NCBI GenBank assembly: GCA_963969495.1
Contig: OZ018330.1
Location: 66,970,907-67,034,906, forward strand
Length of the DNA: 64,000 bases
DNA from: Ceratothoa steindachneri
Lineage: Eukaryota; Arthropoda; Malacostraca; Isopoda; Cymothoidae
Direction of reading: 5' to 3'
The position numbers and the translations under genes were made by a program. Numbering within the stretch: position 1 is the first letter of the stretch; every line of letters begins with the position of its first letter. Below are positions 44,236 to 55,699 of this stretch, piece after piece. Below the pieces are notes generated by a model. The model saw only the letters and a program-made list of their open reading frames with translations. It made no database searches and was not told the origin of the DNA.

Positions 44236-47200
44236 CTAAAATATATATACTCATACAATAATTATGTTATGCCATAGATTAGACGAATATGATGTTCAAT
44301 ACTACCGTGCTTCAATTATGTTCTGGATAAAAGGTTTGCCTTAATTCTCATTAATAATATTGAATCAAAGTCCCCCCCCCCCCCGAGCGCACGAATCCTT
44401 CCTTTGGCACCGCATAAAAACAATGAACATTGGAGCGGTTAACGACGTCTGGCATCTTTATTTTCCCCGAAAAAAATGCTTACTTTTCTTGATTGTGTTT
44501 TCACATAAATTTTCAACTAACTCAGAAATAAGCCATTGCGGCGTGAATGAACGTCATATTCGCGTCCCTCACCCCTAATTACGTGGCAAAAATATATTTT
44601 ATGTCAAAAATCCGTGTTGGAAATGTTCTTAAGATTACCATTTTTTGGTTTTAATTTAGTTACTGAATCAGCGGTAAGAGCTCGATGACATTTTGTTTCG
44701 CTCGTTTCGTTTAATTGGCATTTTGGGTGCATTTCTTTGGCCCATATTAATTTACTCGAGGATAACGATTCTTTCCCCGCTCTCCTCAAAAATCATTCTC
44801 GTGGTTCGATTCCTCAGTAGGAAGGTGGTAGGTAGCGCCTTGCACCCGTCAAATTGCGGACGAAAATGCGCATAAGAATCTGCATGACAAACACTGTTGA
44901 GCCGGTGAGGAACTAGGAGCGAGTCCTTGTTGGTGGAGAGTTGTCCGGGTCTTTGTATTTTGACAACAATCAGTGATGGTGGAACCATTCACAAGGGCAC
45001 CCGTTCCACATTAGAGATATGTGGATATGAGTGCATTAATAGAGAACACGTTTACCCCAACGTCATGGTTCCCGAATAGGTGAGAGAGTATGTATGTTGT
45101 GCTGTAAATGCGGGGAGGAAATGATAGCGGTACTGTGATTGGTTATGTCCGTATTGTTATGTGTAGAACTAATTAACATTGCGGGTGAGTATCAGAGTAT
45201 CCCCCCAATGGACGGCAAGTTCGTGAGAGCAGCGGAAAGTATTTGCTCCACGCTCAATAACATTGAATGCGTGCCTGGACGTCAGGAATCCAATGGCGTA
45301 GCATGAGTTAGGTTCTCACGAACTAAGATGTTGCCTTGTGTTGCGCGGAGACGATAAGTTTTCTTCATTGGCCAATTTGTTTCCTGTCTCCTTCACGGTA
45401 CCATTTTTCATGCCTCTGATTATCGAAAATCAATATTTTTAGTCTAAATTTTATCTCCTGGCGTTTATTTTGCACACACTACTGGGACAACTGTGGAAGT
45501 TAAAGGGGTGGACATGAGGTCTTTTCCTAACCATTATTCATAGCTAAGGTTGAAATCACACAATTTTATGTCGGAAATTCCTCAAGCCGCGTAGTTCCTC
45601 CCATGTTGCAATTTTATCTCTTATCTCTATCTGAATTAGGCACAATTGGGTATTATTCTAATTAATTATCAGTTTGTAATTTATTGTGGCTAAACAGCCG
45701 AACCAATGCCCATCTAATTTTGAGTATCTGTGGTTACAGGGGACATGTTCATCTATCGACTTACGGATCATCAAAAGATTGCCCTGTTAGAAGTTCCTTT
45801 GCTTTGTATCAAAATATTAAAACTATAGTCACCTAATATGCATAATGACATTATATACTTTATCTAATTTGATTTAGTTTTATATTAAAGTAAGTCTCCT
45901 ATATATTGCTTTAATAATTAAATTTAGTTTAAGTATTATTTTTATTTATATTTACGTCGTGTGAAGTAAGTTAGACGCTAGACATATAAATTTATTGTTC
46001 TATTTAATAGGTTCTGTGTTTTTTCCACATTATATATGATGGAATCATTTAGAGTTAATCTTATTAAAAGCAAATTAGAGTGTTAAAAGATGGCAACAAT
46101 TAGCACCCAATGGAGCTGTTTCCGTCCCTATGCTTCGTTTTAGCTCCACAAATCTTTCTTTTCTTTTTAACAGAATTAAAGAACAGAAGATTCATCCTCG
46201 CCATTGTATCCTTCGCTCAAGCCACTACACATTTCTCAACTCAATTGAGACTGCATCTTGACGTGAGTGGTTAGAACCACCAAGAAGAGTTAAATTATTG
46301 CAAAAACATTGGGGAAAATATGTCCTTTTACCCAGAATATTGCCTCGTTTGTGGGTGTAAGAAAAGCTTCCCGAGCGAGTTCCATTAAATTAACTCATCT
46401 TATTCACTTTGCCTTCCTGAATCTAATACCCCTATAAACTCTGTTACTATAAATTGGTTTTAATAGTACAGTCAGAACTGCTGAATATTCCAGGTTCCGC
46501 CCATTATATATTTTAAAGCAAATGTGCTTTAAGACTATTGATTTTAATATCCCCTTTAGGTCAGGGTTAAATAATTACCATTGTTTTCGCCCATGGCCAA
46601 GGGCATTGACATTTCGCCACTTAATTATCGCCGGTGCTTAAATTGCACATATGTTTAAACATAATAGCAGGAAAATTGCATAAATTTAGGGGATCATCTT
46701 AACATCCTCCCACCACTATAAGGGAGAATGTATAAATGAGAAAACGGTTTACTTGCGAAACTCTTATTTACCAAAAAATCTCTCGATTATTATTTTTTCG
46801 GTCCACAAAATTTATTAATAATCTTTTATTTTGTTATTTAATCATATCTCCTATAGCACTGTTGTCCAAACTTTTGAAGGATGATGGTTAATTGCTTAAT
46901 ATTTGTGGAGAAGGGTCATAAAATAGATGCTTTAGGGTGGAGGACACTAAATAGTCCTCCACATCTTTGTATCTTAAACAAAATGGATTAATCTCAAATC
47001 AAATTTTTAGTAGCAGTGTATTTTATATCACCTTTATACACCAATTACCTAGATTACTTGATCTTTGTTCAATTTGAATTATTTCACCTTTATGCGTTAT
47101 ACCTGAATTATTTTACCTGGATACACGTGGAGGATTTTACCTATTACCTATGGTACTTGATTATTTGACATGTACATATATACGTTGCATCGATAAACAA

Positions 47201-47402
47201 ATTTCAGCAAATCAACATGCTCATTTCAGGTTTTGTACACTTGATCAAATACACATATTTCAAAGGTGGAAAACATTTTTTGAGAAATATTTGGAACACC
47301 CCCTTTTTTCAACTAAAAATTTCATGTTTTAACATTTTCAGATAAGAATAAATATATATTCCATCAGAGTTGTTGGGTTTTTTTTATAACTGCTTCTAAA
47401 TA
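44236..47402. other. AT-rich sequence without recognised element
   Basis: More than 3 kb with no motif from any transposable-element family I know and no convincing gene. It holds a C homopolymer (about 44,371-44,386) and a few short frames (44,360-44,578; 44,693-44,875; minus 44,752-44,988) without recognisable products. This is the largest stretch of the window that is free of identified repeats. Confidence 0.4.
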
Positions 47403-48794
47403 TTAGGTTGAAGAATAAGTTCTTGCGTTTTTTTTAAGGTTGTGTTGCTTTAAGTTTTGTTGACGTGATTTGTGCACATATTAAGAAACAATAATAAATA
47501 ATAAGAGCAATATTTGTAAAGGTTAGGCTACGTCTAACCTATTAGACTTTTGCTTAGGCTACGTCTTGAAGTTGAGTAATAAGTTATTGCGGTTTATTGA
47601 AAAGTTGTGTTAATTTAATTTTTGTTCTGGTCGCTCAAAATGGAATGTCAAGTTGAAAGAAAGGCGCATTTTCGACACTTGTTGTTATTCATTTTCAATC
47701 AAGACGGGAACAATGCTTACGCAGCCATAGCTCGTCGCGATATTTGTGCTGTGTATGGAGAAAATGCTTTATCAGAAAAGACAGCTCAATGGTGGTTTTC
47801 ACGTTTCAAAAACGGTCATTTCAATCTTAATGACGAAGAACGTTCTGGTCGCCCCATTAAGTTGGATGAAGATCGATTGAACGACCTTCTTCATAAAAAT
47901 CCTCTTTAATCGACTAGAGAATTATCTGTACAATTGGCGTGTGATCAGAAAACTGTAGTGAATCACCTTCATTCGATGGGGAAAGTTAAAAAATTCAGTG
48001 CATGGGTTCCGCACGTTTTGAGCGAAAGCAACAAACTTCAACGCTCCACGATTGCTGCAGGTTTGCTTGCTCGTCACAAGGCTACTCGTGGAGATAAGGA
48101 CAGATTTCTTCACGGTGTCATCACTGACGACAAAAAGTAGTGTGTTTATGTCAACATGAACCATCGAAAATAATGGCTTAGCCCAAATAAAAAATCACTT
48201 CCGCGATTAAAGCAAGGACTTTATCCACTAAATACGATGCTGTGTGTGTGGTGGGATTGTGAAGGCATCATTCTTTATGAGCTCCTTGCGAGCAACGAGA
48301 TTGCCAATGCAGAACTCTACGTTCAACAAATGTATCGACTCGCCGAAGCTGTTCATGAAAATCCACCTCATCGACATTATGGAGTCCTTCTGCAACACGA
48401 CAATGCTTGTCCTCACATTGCCAATATGACAAAAGACGCCATCCAAACGCTTAATTGGGAAATCCTGCCCCATCCTCTATATTCGCCAGACTTGGCTCCA
48501 TCGGAATTCCATCTGTGCCGATCGCTCTCCCACAATTTTAGCGGCGTTTCGTTCAATACTAATGTGGAATTAAGAACCTGGTTAGACGAATTCTTCTAGT
48601 CAAAATCCAGAGGTTTTTATTGCAGAGGCATCGAAAAACTATTTGAACGTTGGGAATAAGTCGTAAATAACAACGGAGAATACATTATTGATTAAATTGC
48701 ATATTGTTATCAATTAAAAATGATTTTTTTTCTAAAATTGTTAATGATAATGAATAAATTTGATAACACTGCAAGAAATTATTCCTCAACCCCT
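47403..48794 (+). mobile_element. mariner element with both terminal repeats (family m2)
   Basis: The element is 1,392 bp. The left end TTAGGTTGAAGAATAAGTTC (47,403-47,422) pairs with the right end (48,771-48,794; GCAAGAAATTATTCCTCAAC). TA lies at 47,401-47,402 and at 48,795-48,796, as expected for mariner target duplications. The terminal repeat differs from family m1 (CGAGGGGC...). One transposase frame spans most of it. Confidence 0.85.
47640..48660 (+). pseudogene. mariner transposase (family m2), one frame with in-frame stops
   Basis: All recognisable segments lie in the same frame from ATG 47,640. The N-terminal helix-turn-helix part has DICAVYGENALSEKTAQWWF and DEERSGRPIKLDEDRL. The next segment has LACDQKTVVNHLHSMGKVKK. 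The catalytic segments are GVITDDKK (first Asp, about 48,113-48,137), LLQHDNACPH (second, about 48,390-48,420) and LYSPDLAPSEFHL (about 48,475-48,515). In the last, the third catalytic Asp, 35 residues after the second, is Glu. In-frame stops occur at 47,907, 48,138, near 48,172, at 48,597 and near 48,658. The length is close to that of an ordinary mariner transposase (about 340 residues). The absence of frameshifts suggests moderate age. Confidence 0.85.
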
Positions 48795-48869
48795 TACATT
48801 AAAGTTGAGTCTAAAGTGAAGAATAATGACAAAAAAGTGAGTAGTTCAACCTCTTCGTATCTAACTGAT

Positions 48870-50620
48870 TTATACTATTTGTCAACTGATACAATAAAAT
48901 CATGCCTTGTCTCAAACGATGGCATAATGTCACAGGATATTAGTACCACCCGAATGTAGCCATCTCTTGCTTCCTTAACATAAACTTCTCCAGAATCTTC
49001 CGTCACCATTCGCACACACACCTCCATACCTTGAGAATGGCATGGAATCGCAATAGGGAGTGTCTCGTCGACAACATTTTTCTGTTCCGCACGAGATAGA
49101 TGCATTTTAAGTGGTGTTTCAAACCAGCACTCCTCTTCAGGGGAGAGTAGTTCTGTTAGGTTCTTAGCAGTCCTATCTATTTTGGGTGGCCTGAAATCAT
49201 GCATCTCTTCCTCACACACAGTAACTTCTCGGATCTTCTTGATTCTGTCAATAGCTAATTTCATGTTCTTCTAATTAACCTTCTCAAGATGTGACATGTA
49301 CATTTCGGAAATAATTTGATATGAAGACAGATAGGCCCATAATTACACACGGCAAACTCTGTGAGGATATACAAGTCCTTATTAGGTTTTCTGTTGCCAC
49401 CTAAAGTCAACATATCCTGCTTGCAGTAGTGAGCCATCTTTCATGAGATATTGGCCATGGTTTAATATGTAAGAGATCATTGTCATTTACTCCACTTCTG
49501 AAGGCACTGATAATTCTGTACATGTAAGCTCATTCACATCTACATCTGGAAGAAGAGTTCTTTAGCAATGCAATGAAAGCTATTTGGTGATACTGGTAGA
49601 GTTTCACAGGTAGTTTCGGCTTTGGCAAGTGGTTATTTCCATTGAGTTCCACTTTATGTTGGACCAATAAATTACCTGCACAGGTGCCTGAAATGAAGCA
49701 CATTTAGATGCAAGCTGCACATAATCCTTTGTAAAGGACGATGTAATTGACATTCCAGCCATCTTATGGCTCTATTCTTGTAGCCAGTATTAGTTGCCAT
49801 GCTGTCAGTTCCCACTGACTTTATCTCATCCTTAATATCATTTTCAACAGCCATTTCATTAATCCGTCTGCAATACCTGCACCTGTTCCTCGTTCAATAG
49901 TTGGATGATATAAATGGAAAGTACTAGTTTCTCCTACAAGCATATATTGATCTTGATTTCCTTTACTTCATACCATTTGTTCCCTTTCTTCTCTTTAATT
50001 TGTATTGCGTCTCTCCTCCCATCAAAAACAAAGTAGTAATTTTCTTATCTCCCAAACATTCAGATTCTGTGAAATTCCTCTTCAACTTCTGTCTTACCCT
50101 CCAGACTTTGTGATGATCAATTACATGGGCGCGGTCCTCTGAATTTCTAATACCATAATCGAATAGGGCTGCACTACTAATAGCAGCAGGAGTTCTATCT
50201 GATACAGAATACTTATCTGCTTCCATGGCAATTGTTCGTATTGCCATGATGTTTTTTTCAGTTCTAGCAAAGAATTTCTTTCATTCTTCATCGGAAATGT
50301 CAGAAGATGAGGTTTCTTAACCCAAAGCTTCGTCTGAAATGTAGTTTTCTCTTCACTCTTTTCTTTTTTAATCATGGGACATGTTTTACATCCACTCCTC
50401 CAATTTTCCTATGATGGTCAGTTCTTTGGTCATTAAGAATTGATGCTGTCGACGTGGCACTTTTATGTTGTTTTCACACATGCAATACAAGAAATCAGTA
50501 CACTGGCAGCCTGTTATATCAAAAGGTTGATCCAATGATTGAGATATATTTCTTACTCTTAGTGAAATACATTCCTTGTTTATATTTTTTGAAGTTTTAG
50601 TTCTTTTACTCATCATAGAC
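48870..50620 (-). pseudogene. Uncharacterised transposase-like protein U1, antisense
   Basis: The minus strand carries a decayed protein of at least 500 residues. Near the N-terminus (50,616-50,440) is a Cys-containing stretch ITGCQCTDFLYCMC. An extended region at 50,247-49,963 has ADKYSVSDRTPAAISSAALF and HKVWRVRQKLKRNFTESE. A core at 49,854-49,672 has VGTDSMATNTGYK followed by a Cys-x-x-His (MCSLHLNVLHFRH). The C-terminal part (49,264-48,875) has EARDGYIRVV. I recall similar unannotated proteins in several invertebrate assemblies. The Asp...Asn-Thr-Gly...Cys-x-x-His order would fit an RNase-H-fold transposase (inference). Frames are broken by stops and by gaps around 49,300-49,670. Confidence 0.5.
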
Positions 50621-51019
50621 CTGAAAAATGAATGTCAGAGATCACAGAGAAAAAGAGAGAAAGGAAGATACGCGCTGCCCCGCCCTTAGATAGAGAGGGA
50701 GACAGCAGACGCCTGGGTGACCCTTTTTATATGCACTAATGGAAGTGCGAAATTATGAGACGTCGCAATGACTAGAAATGCGGCAATCACAGAAAGCTGC
50801 GACAAGTGTGAGAGCCCAAAGGGGTCCCATCTGAAGTCGAATAAAGTTCGCCTCGCCGGCTTAAGAACCTTTTCGTCCTCGCGCCAAAAGTCCGAGTCTA
50901 TTCTCGTCTGCCGATGCGTCGAGCCCTAGAACCCTCCCCTTCGAATGAAGGCGGGAAAATACCATTCGACCCCTATAAATCCTCCGGAGGGAAGTTTTTC
51001 AGGTAGCAGAAGCCCCCAA
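50621..51019. other. GC-richer flank with TATA-like motif
   Basis: No coding sequence is recognised. A candidate core promoter (CCCCTATAAATCCTCC, 50,969-50,984) lies 5' of U1 on the opposite strand and beside fragment E. It could be the end of an LTR or simply a chance motif. Confidence 0.25.
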
Positions 51020-52595
51020 AATGTTTTTTCATTGAGAAATTGATCACTACCATGGAGGTTATCATTCACTTCTCAACCAAAATCAGGCTATGCATCTGGA
51101 GAACACAGGTATAGAACAAGACAGAAAAATGAAGCGATTCTCGAACGGTGATGCGTCAAACCATCTACATTTAGGAAACCTATTTCCAGCTCGTCTATCA
51201 TGTCGGTAAATACTTGACCCCTAAGATTGATCGAGTTTTCTTCTTGAACAGTATAAAGGGCATCGACAAAAGTGCCAACTCGTCGAAGTCGGCTGACGGT
51301 GAAATGTACGCCGAAATAAGAGTATACCTCCTATCTAGGTGATGCTGCACTGCTACTGCCTTAAACGAGCTATTCAAACCAAAGAAGAGAACGGAGACAT
51401 CCTTCAGGGTTTAAATGGCGCATGCTCCTTTAGGCCCCCATCTTGTGGTGGTGAGGTTCCAATCCCTTATACCCCGGAAGGGTAAGCAGAGAGGACGTGA
51501 CCAGCATTATCTCGTGCAAAAAGACGAGCATCCGCAACTCCTTCAAGTTGGCCCGAATTTCATGGCAATTGGATTGAAGGAATATGTACTCTTAGGAGAT
51601 GCGGTCTCTCTTCGAAACAAAGACCCTCGAGTAAATGGCCGAACGCTTCCCGGAGACAGTACTCAGAACAAGGCGATGAAGACGCTGTCTCAATATAGGA
51701 GTCATTTCCTCCCTCCGCATTGAAAGCTTCGGCGATCAGGGTGGCTTCAGAAGCAAGGTTCCCTACTTTTAATGAACCACAGTCTTCGAGCCAGCTAATC
51801 TAATATTGAGTGGGTGCGGAGGAGCCGAAGCTACTTTGGTGATGTCTTCCTTTTTTTGGGTAGCTTTAGGAACCCAGGGAGATGGACAAAAGACCACCTC
51901 GAGGAGTGTTGCCTCGGTGGAGGTGCTGAGGCGTTTTAGCTTAAGCGAAAAGCTCACGCTTACGGAGAGGTGGGAGCCCTGGTTTTAGCTGAGGCTGCGT
52001 GTGAACTTATTCTGCCGCCAGCTCTACAAGGGAAGCCATCAATGTGAGTAGAATCGGTAGAATGGTTCTGAATGGGCACGGCAATATATTATTCGTATGT
52101 CTGGAGGGACCAATAGCAGAGTGGCTTTTTAAAAAAAGATAAGCATAAGACGTATGAGGTAACCCCGAGCGCGTCAGGACCGAGTCCTTAGAGAGAGATC
52201 CATAGCCTGAGCGGCCAGGAATTCCTTTCCAGGAGATACTCACCACATAGCTTCGAAGAAGCGGGGTGCAGCTCTTCGTATTGACACACTTGGCTATATA
52301 CGATAGGGATGTATCGTGTAAGGCCTAGTAACAAATTAATCTGACTTCAGGTAAACCTGAACTTGCACGTCTACAGAAGCGATTCGTATGGCCGATGCGG
52401 TGAAAGTAGTAGCACTTCCGTGGCAGTTGCACGAATGCCTTCACGCGGCAGTGATACCAGCCGGCACTGACCGACTCAGAGAACTTGCCATGGTCCAATG
52501 TGACAAGAGGTTTACCACAGAGGGCTCGAGGCCCCTCCCTCTTATCTCATCACGCATTTAAACTTGATCTCCAATTGGTCGTTTTGAGAAAGGAG
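51020..52595 (-). pseudogene. LINE family 1, fragment E (ORF1 C-half to endonuclease), antisense
   Basis: On the minus strand it corresponds to copy B from about 26,190 to 27,820. Matching features are the end of the ORF1 compact domain and zinc-knuckle region (52,590-52,250), the Ser/Pro-rich tail (52,246-52,007), the inter-ORF segment with a GGxPKATQKKED-like sequence, and the N-terminal half of the endonuclease (51,720-51,030, including a text similar to FLQET and ISAYISPSADFDEL). It is heavily decayed, with no long open frame on the true strand; the plus-strand frame at 51,415-51,723 is a shadow. It directly abuts the gag at 52,622. Confidence 0.65.
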
Positions 52596-52621
52596 AGGAG
52601 TGACTAGTGTTTTCTTTCCCA

Positions 52622-53450
52622 ATGGAGGAAGAGCATAGAGGCACCATAGGTATGGAGGTTAGAAAGCTGAATGAGTTGTTACAGCCAAGGGATCAGGAAA
52701 ATTCGAAATTGAGAGAGGAGAAAGACAGCCTAAAAGGAAAATTAGAGAAATGGAATTGAGAATGGAAGAGAGGATTTTAGACAGTAAAGTGCGAATGGAG
52801 GACAGAGTAATGCGGATGTTTAACGAGAGAATGGGAGAACTACATAGGAACAAATGTTGGTGGTGTGGCCTCTACCTAACTGGGAACAGAATTGACGGAC
52901 ACAAAAGGACTGTCGAACTTGACTGAGCCGCATCAAGTGGGGAAGCAAAAGAAGAAGAGAATCACCAAGACTTGACGCCCGGACCAAAAGGAAAAGACCA
53001 GACTGATGAGCATCATTGACTCTTTATACACTTCAGTTCGAATGAGTGTAGGAGTAATAGCGAGAATGAAGTTAGTGAGTGTGAGAATGAGGCCCAAGCA
53101 CATAGAAGTATCCTGATAAGTAAAGTGCCAAAGATGAACAAGTTTAGAATGAAAGGAACAAAGGACATTAGGGCATTTTTGAAAGAGTATGAAAATTATT
53201 GTGAAGAAAAATTGGAGGAGAATAATAGGTTTCCGGGTGAAAGAGTTGGGTGAATTTTCGGATGAACTTATAAAAGAGATTTACAAGAGGATTATAAGTG
53301 TTGGGGAGCCTAAATGGGATGTGGTGGAAGAGAGAATGATTGAGCAATGTAAGAGGATAGTACTTTGTTTAAATTACCATTTTACACAGCGAAATTTGAA
53401 ACAAAGTTAAATATTAATCAAAGATTAGTTTCAGTTGAAAGACTATTGCA
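52622..53450 (+). pseudogene. gag-like protein with coiled coil (LTR retrotransposon)
   Basis: The ATG at 52,622 begins MEEEHRGTIGMEVRKLNELL, followed by a long Glu/Lys-rich coiled coil (to about 52,850), Cys residues in NKCWWCGLYLTGNRIDGHKR (52,850-52,905), and a capsid-like region with MNKFRMKGTKDIRAFLKEYE (from about 53,135) and ELIKEIYKRIISVGEPKWDV (53,265-53,325). The text resembles gypsy-type gag proteins, in which the residues after MKGTKDI form the particle shell (recognition from memory). It crosses several frames and stops (for example near 52,757 and 52,925). No protease or RT follows; LTR-like sequence begins about 200 bp downstream. Confidence 0.55.
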
Positions 53451-53527
53451 AGTTTAATTAAAATTAATAAGTGAGGAAGTTCTGCAAATTGGAAATTAGA
53501 AAGAACAGTAGCTGGACAGTCATCCAG

Positions 53528-53628
53528 GTAAGAGTCAGTGTAAATGGGAGTCTGTGTGTATATGTTGACGTTAATGATGTTTGTGTATGGCAGTGGGTCT
53601 GTGACTGAAGATGCCTTCTCTTTTACAG
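53528..53628 (+). other. Possible 101-bp intron
   Basis: CAG|GTAAGAGT at 53,525-53,535 is a strong donor-like sequence and CTTCTCTTTTACAG (to 53,628) a strong acceptor-like sequence. It lies between the gag-like frame and the LTR-like region. No protein evidence confirms splicing. Confidence 0.3.
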
Positions 53629-53639
53629 CTTCTTGGTAC

Positions 53640-54250
53640 CGGCAAGAGAGTCAATCGACATCTGGCTTTAAGAGGCAATGTCACCCAGCCTTAACTCTCG
53701 CTCATTCATGTGACTGAGAAAGGACCATTTTGAAGCGTTAGTCGTTGGAATTTGCACCTCCAAGCCTCCAGCAAAGTGGTGGTACCCAAGCGTCCCAGTT
53801 TCCTGAGAGCGAAACGCTTCGCCGTGTCTCGGACCCTAGAGAATTCCTTATAGAAAGCCCTCCTCCCCTTCATCACTGGTACCAGTTAATAGATTATTGT
53901 GGTGATCCTATATATTTTCTTATCAATCGGTGTGACCTATATTTAGCCATTGGCCTGTATATTTTGTAAGGCCCTATATGTATCTTGGGTGACTCGTTTA
54001 TATCGTTGCGATTGCCAATATATTTGTAAGGCCTTATATATATTAGTTAAGCTTTTAGCGTAGTGTATATATACCTATTTATTTAGTTGGAATGATTTAT
54101 ATTTCGGCGTTGGCCTATATTAAGATTTATTTATAAGGCTGAATATATTTTGCATTTGGTATTTATACTTGCTAAGGTTTTGGGTTGCTATTTTTCGTTA
54201 CTTACTGTCTTTTTGTAAATAAAGTAAATATTTGACTAGCCCCTCATCAT
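53640..54250 (+). repeat. LTR-like region
   Basis: AT-rich sequence with three imperfect internal repeats built on TTGGCCTATATTT..TAAGGCCxTATAT (near 53,945, 54,005 and 54,110), an AATAAA at 54,218-54,223, and GC-richer leader-like sequence beyond (ATGGCGGCCCTATTGG at 54,267). The layout fits an LTR followed by a leader and a new gag start, or the 3' LTR of the gag-like element. I cannot see a second copy in the window to confirm it. Confidence 0.4.
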
Positions 54251-54399
54251 CTTCCCCTCAAACACCATGGCGGCCCTATTGGAGCAGCAGGAAATGTAGT
54301 GCGTGATCTAGGGCCTGCCGCCGCACGGACCGATGGGCCTTGCTCTCTCGAGCCACTCTCACCTGAAGCAATCAGGTGGCAGTCCGCTGTGATAGGAAA

Positions 54400-54720
54400 T
54401 GAGGTACTGCCGCTAATAGGGAGAGGGAGTTACCCTAAGCTCTCCTACAAGGATGGGGGTGGTAGGGAAGCCACCGCACCCGACGGCATAGGAGAGTAGT
54501 AAACCTCCTCTCCGGTAGAAGAGATTTGAAGGAGCCCCGGAGAAAGAAAGTAGGGGGAGCACCTCCTTATCAGAGGTGGGGCTGCCCATGATTAGCTCCA
54601 GAGGTGACAAAAGTATAAGCCACTTTGTGGCTTGGCGATAGTGAAAGGGAAGCCCCTCCAACGGTTGAACCGGTGGCTCAACTTTCCTCATCCTCCACGA
54701 CACCTCTTGTAGGCGGATCT
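54400..54720 (-). pseudogene. Possible LINE ORF1 fragment related to family 1, antisense
   Basis: The minus-strand frame at 54,703-54,413 includes RRGGLLLSYAVGCGGFPTTP, which resembles the translation of copies A and B near 1,300-1,350 and 24,940-24,990 (RRGDSLLSFAYGCMGPPCTP). A flanking phrase (GTTGAACCGGTGGCTCAACT) also resembles the end of ORF1. The match is partial and may reflect a divergent relative of family 1. Confidence 0.35.
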
Positions 54721-55329
54721 CCGTGCACTTTCCTAATATTGCTCTTTGTCGTAACCATAGTTGATGGAAAATAGAAAAAGAGGCTGATGGAAAGTAGATA
54801 TCCTTTACCTATCAATGACTTAGTAGGTTAAGAGAAAAGTTTCAATACGATAAGAAATTCCAGAATGTGATCATTTACACATAATTGGTCCCAGTCCAGC
54901 ATTTATAGTCTTTTCCAACCGGGCCCACCATTCAGGCGAAATTGTCCTGCAGCTTTAACCACAAGGCAAGGTGCTGGCGTAGCCATCTTATATGTATACT
55001 GGAGGAAGAGGAGGTGAGTCGACAACCCAACACACCGCCAGCATTTTTCAGCCCCCGCAGCAGGTTGGGGCCTCACGCTATACACTGCCACTCGACTAAG
55101 GCTCATAAGAGGACGAAAGTGTGACGGGCAACAAGAATATCCGTCAATACAAGACCATGTTTGGAAAGGGGTAGAAGGGTCACTTAGGGGGTTCTCTAAC
55201 TATTAGGATAGTTTATTACCTATTATTATCATACACTGGTGTTAAGTGATCCAAGGATGGCATGCAGTCTACCAAGGCACCATGGCTACTGTACCGAACT
55301 CTGTCCAGGTGGGAACATTAGTCCTCGTA
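54721..55329. other. No recognised feature
   Basis: Mixed composition. The open frames at 54,942-55,124 (plus) and 54,903-55,106 (minus) have no recognised products. Confidence 0.35.
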
Positions 55330-55405
55330 CAAAGTGCGATAGCGATACCCACCAGCTTGCACCGACTCAGAGAGCCTCTCATGGTTCAACGCGACGAGTG
55401 TATTA
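55330..55405 (-). pseudogene. Short LINE family 1 ORF1 fragment, antisense
   Basis: ATAGCGATACCCACCAGC and CACCGACTCAGAGAG match the reverse complement of copies A (about 2,605-2,650) and B (about 26,230-26,290). The piece is only about 75 bp. Confidence 0.55.
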
Positions 55406-55500
55406 CTATTACTAATAATAATTAATACTAATAATGAATACTACTACTCATAATAAATAATTATAATACATAATGATAATAATAAAAAATAATAAGACAT
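55406..55500. repeat. A/T-rich trinucleotide-like repeat
   Basis: Irregular runs of ATT, ACT and AATAAT of about 95 bp, directly after the LINE fragment. Confidence 0.7.
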
Positions 55501-55699
55501 TTATAGTAATCCACATTAATTGGTGCTGAGTGGGGGTGAGGGGAAAGCGCACCAACAACCTCTCAGGCTCCATTAAAAGTTCATTTCAACCCAGTGACGA
55601 CGGGGCTTCCCTAATTTGCACTCAGGTCGGGGGGATGTGAAGCTCCTACAGGCCCCCCCAAAATGAGAATGAGTGGTTTGGGGACAAGGTTATGTATAA
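55501..55699. other. No recognised feature
   Basis: A short stretch of mixed composition with C and G runs (55,628-55,634; 55,654-55,662). Confidence 0.35.

Noticed and set aside
51415..51723. Plus-strand frame of 102 codons
   Set aside because: It is antisense to LINE fragment E, whose true strand is minus.
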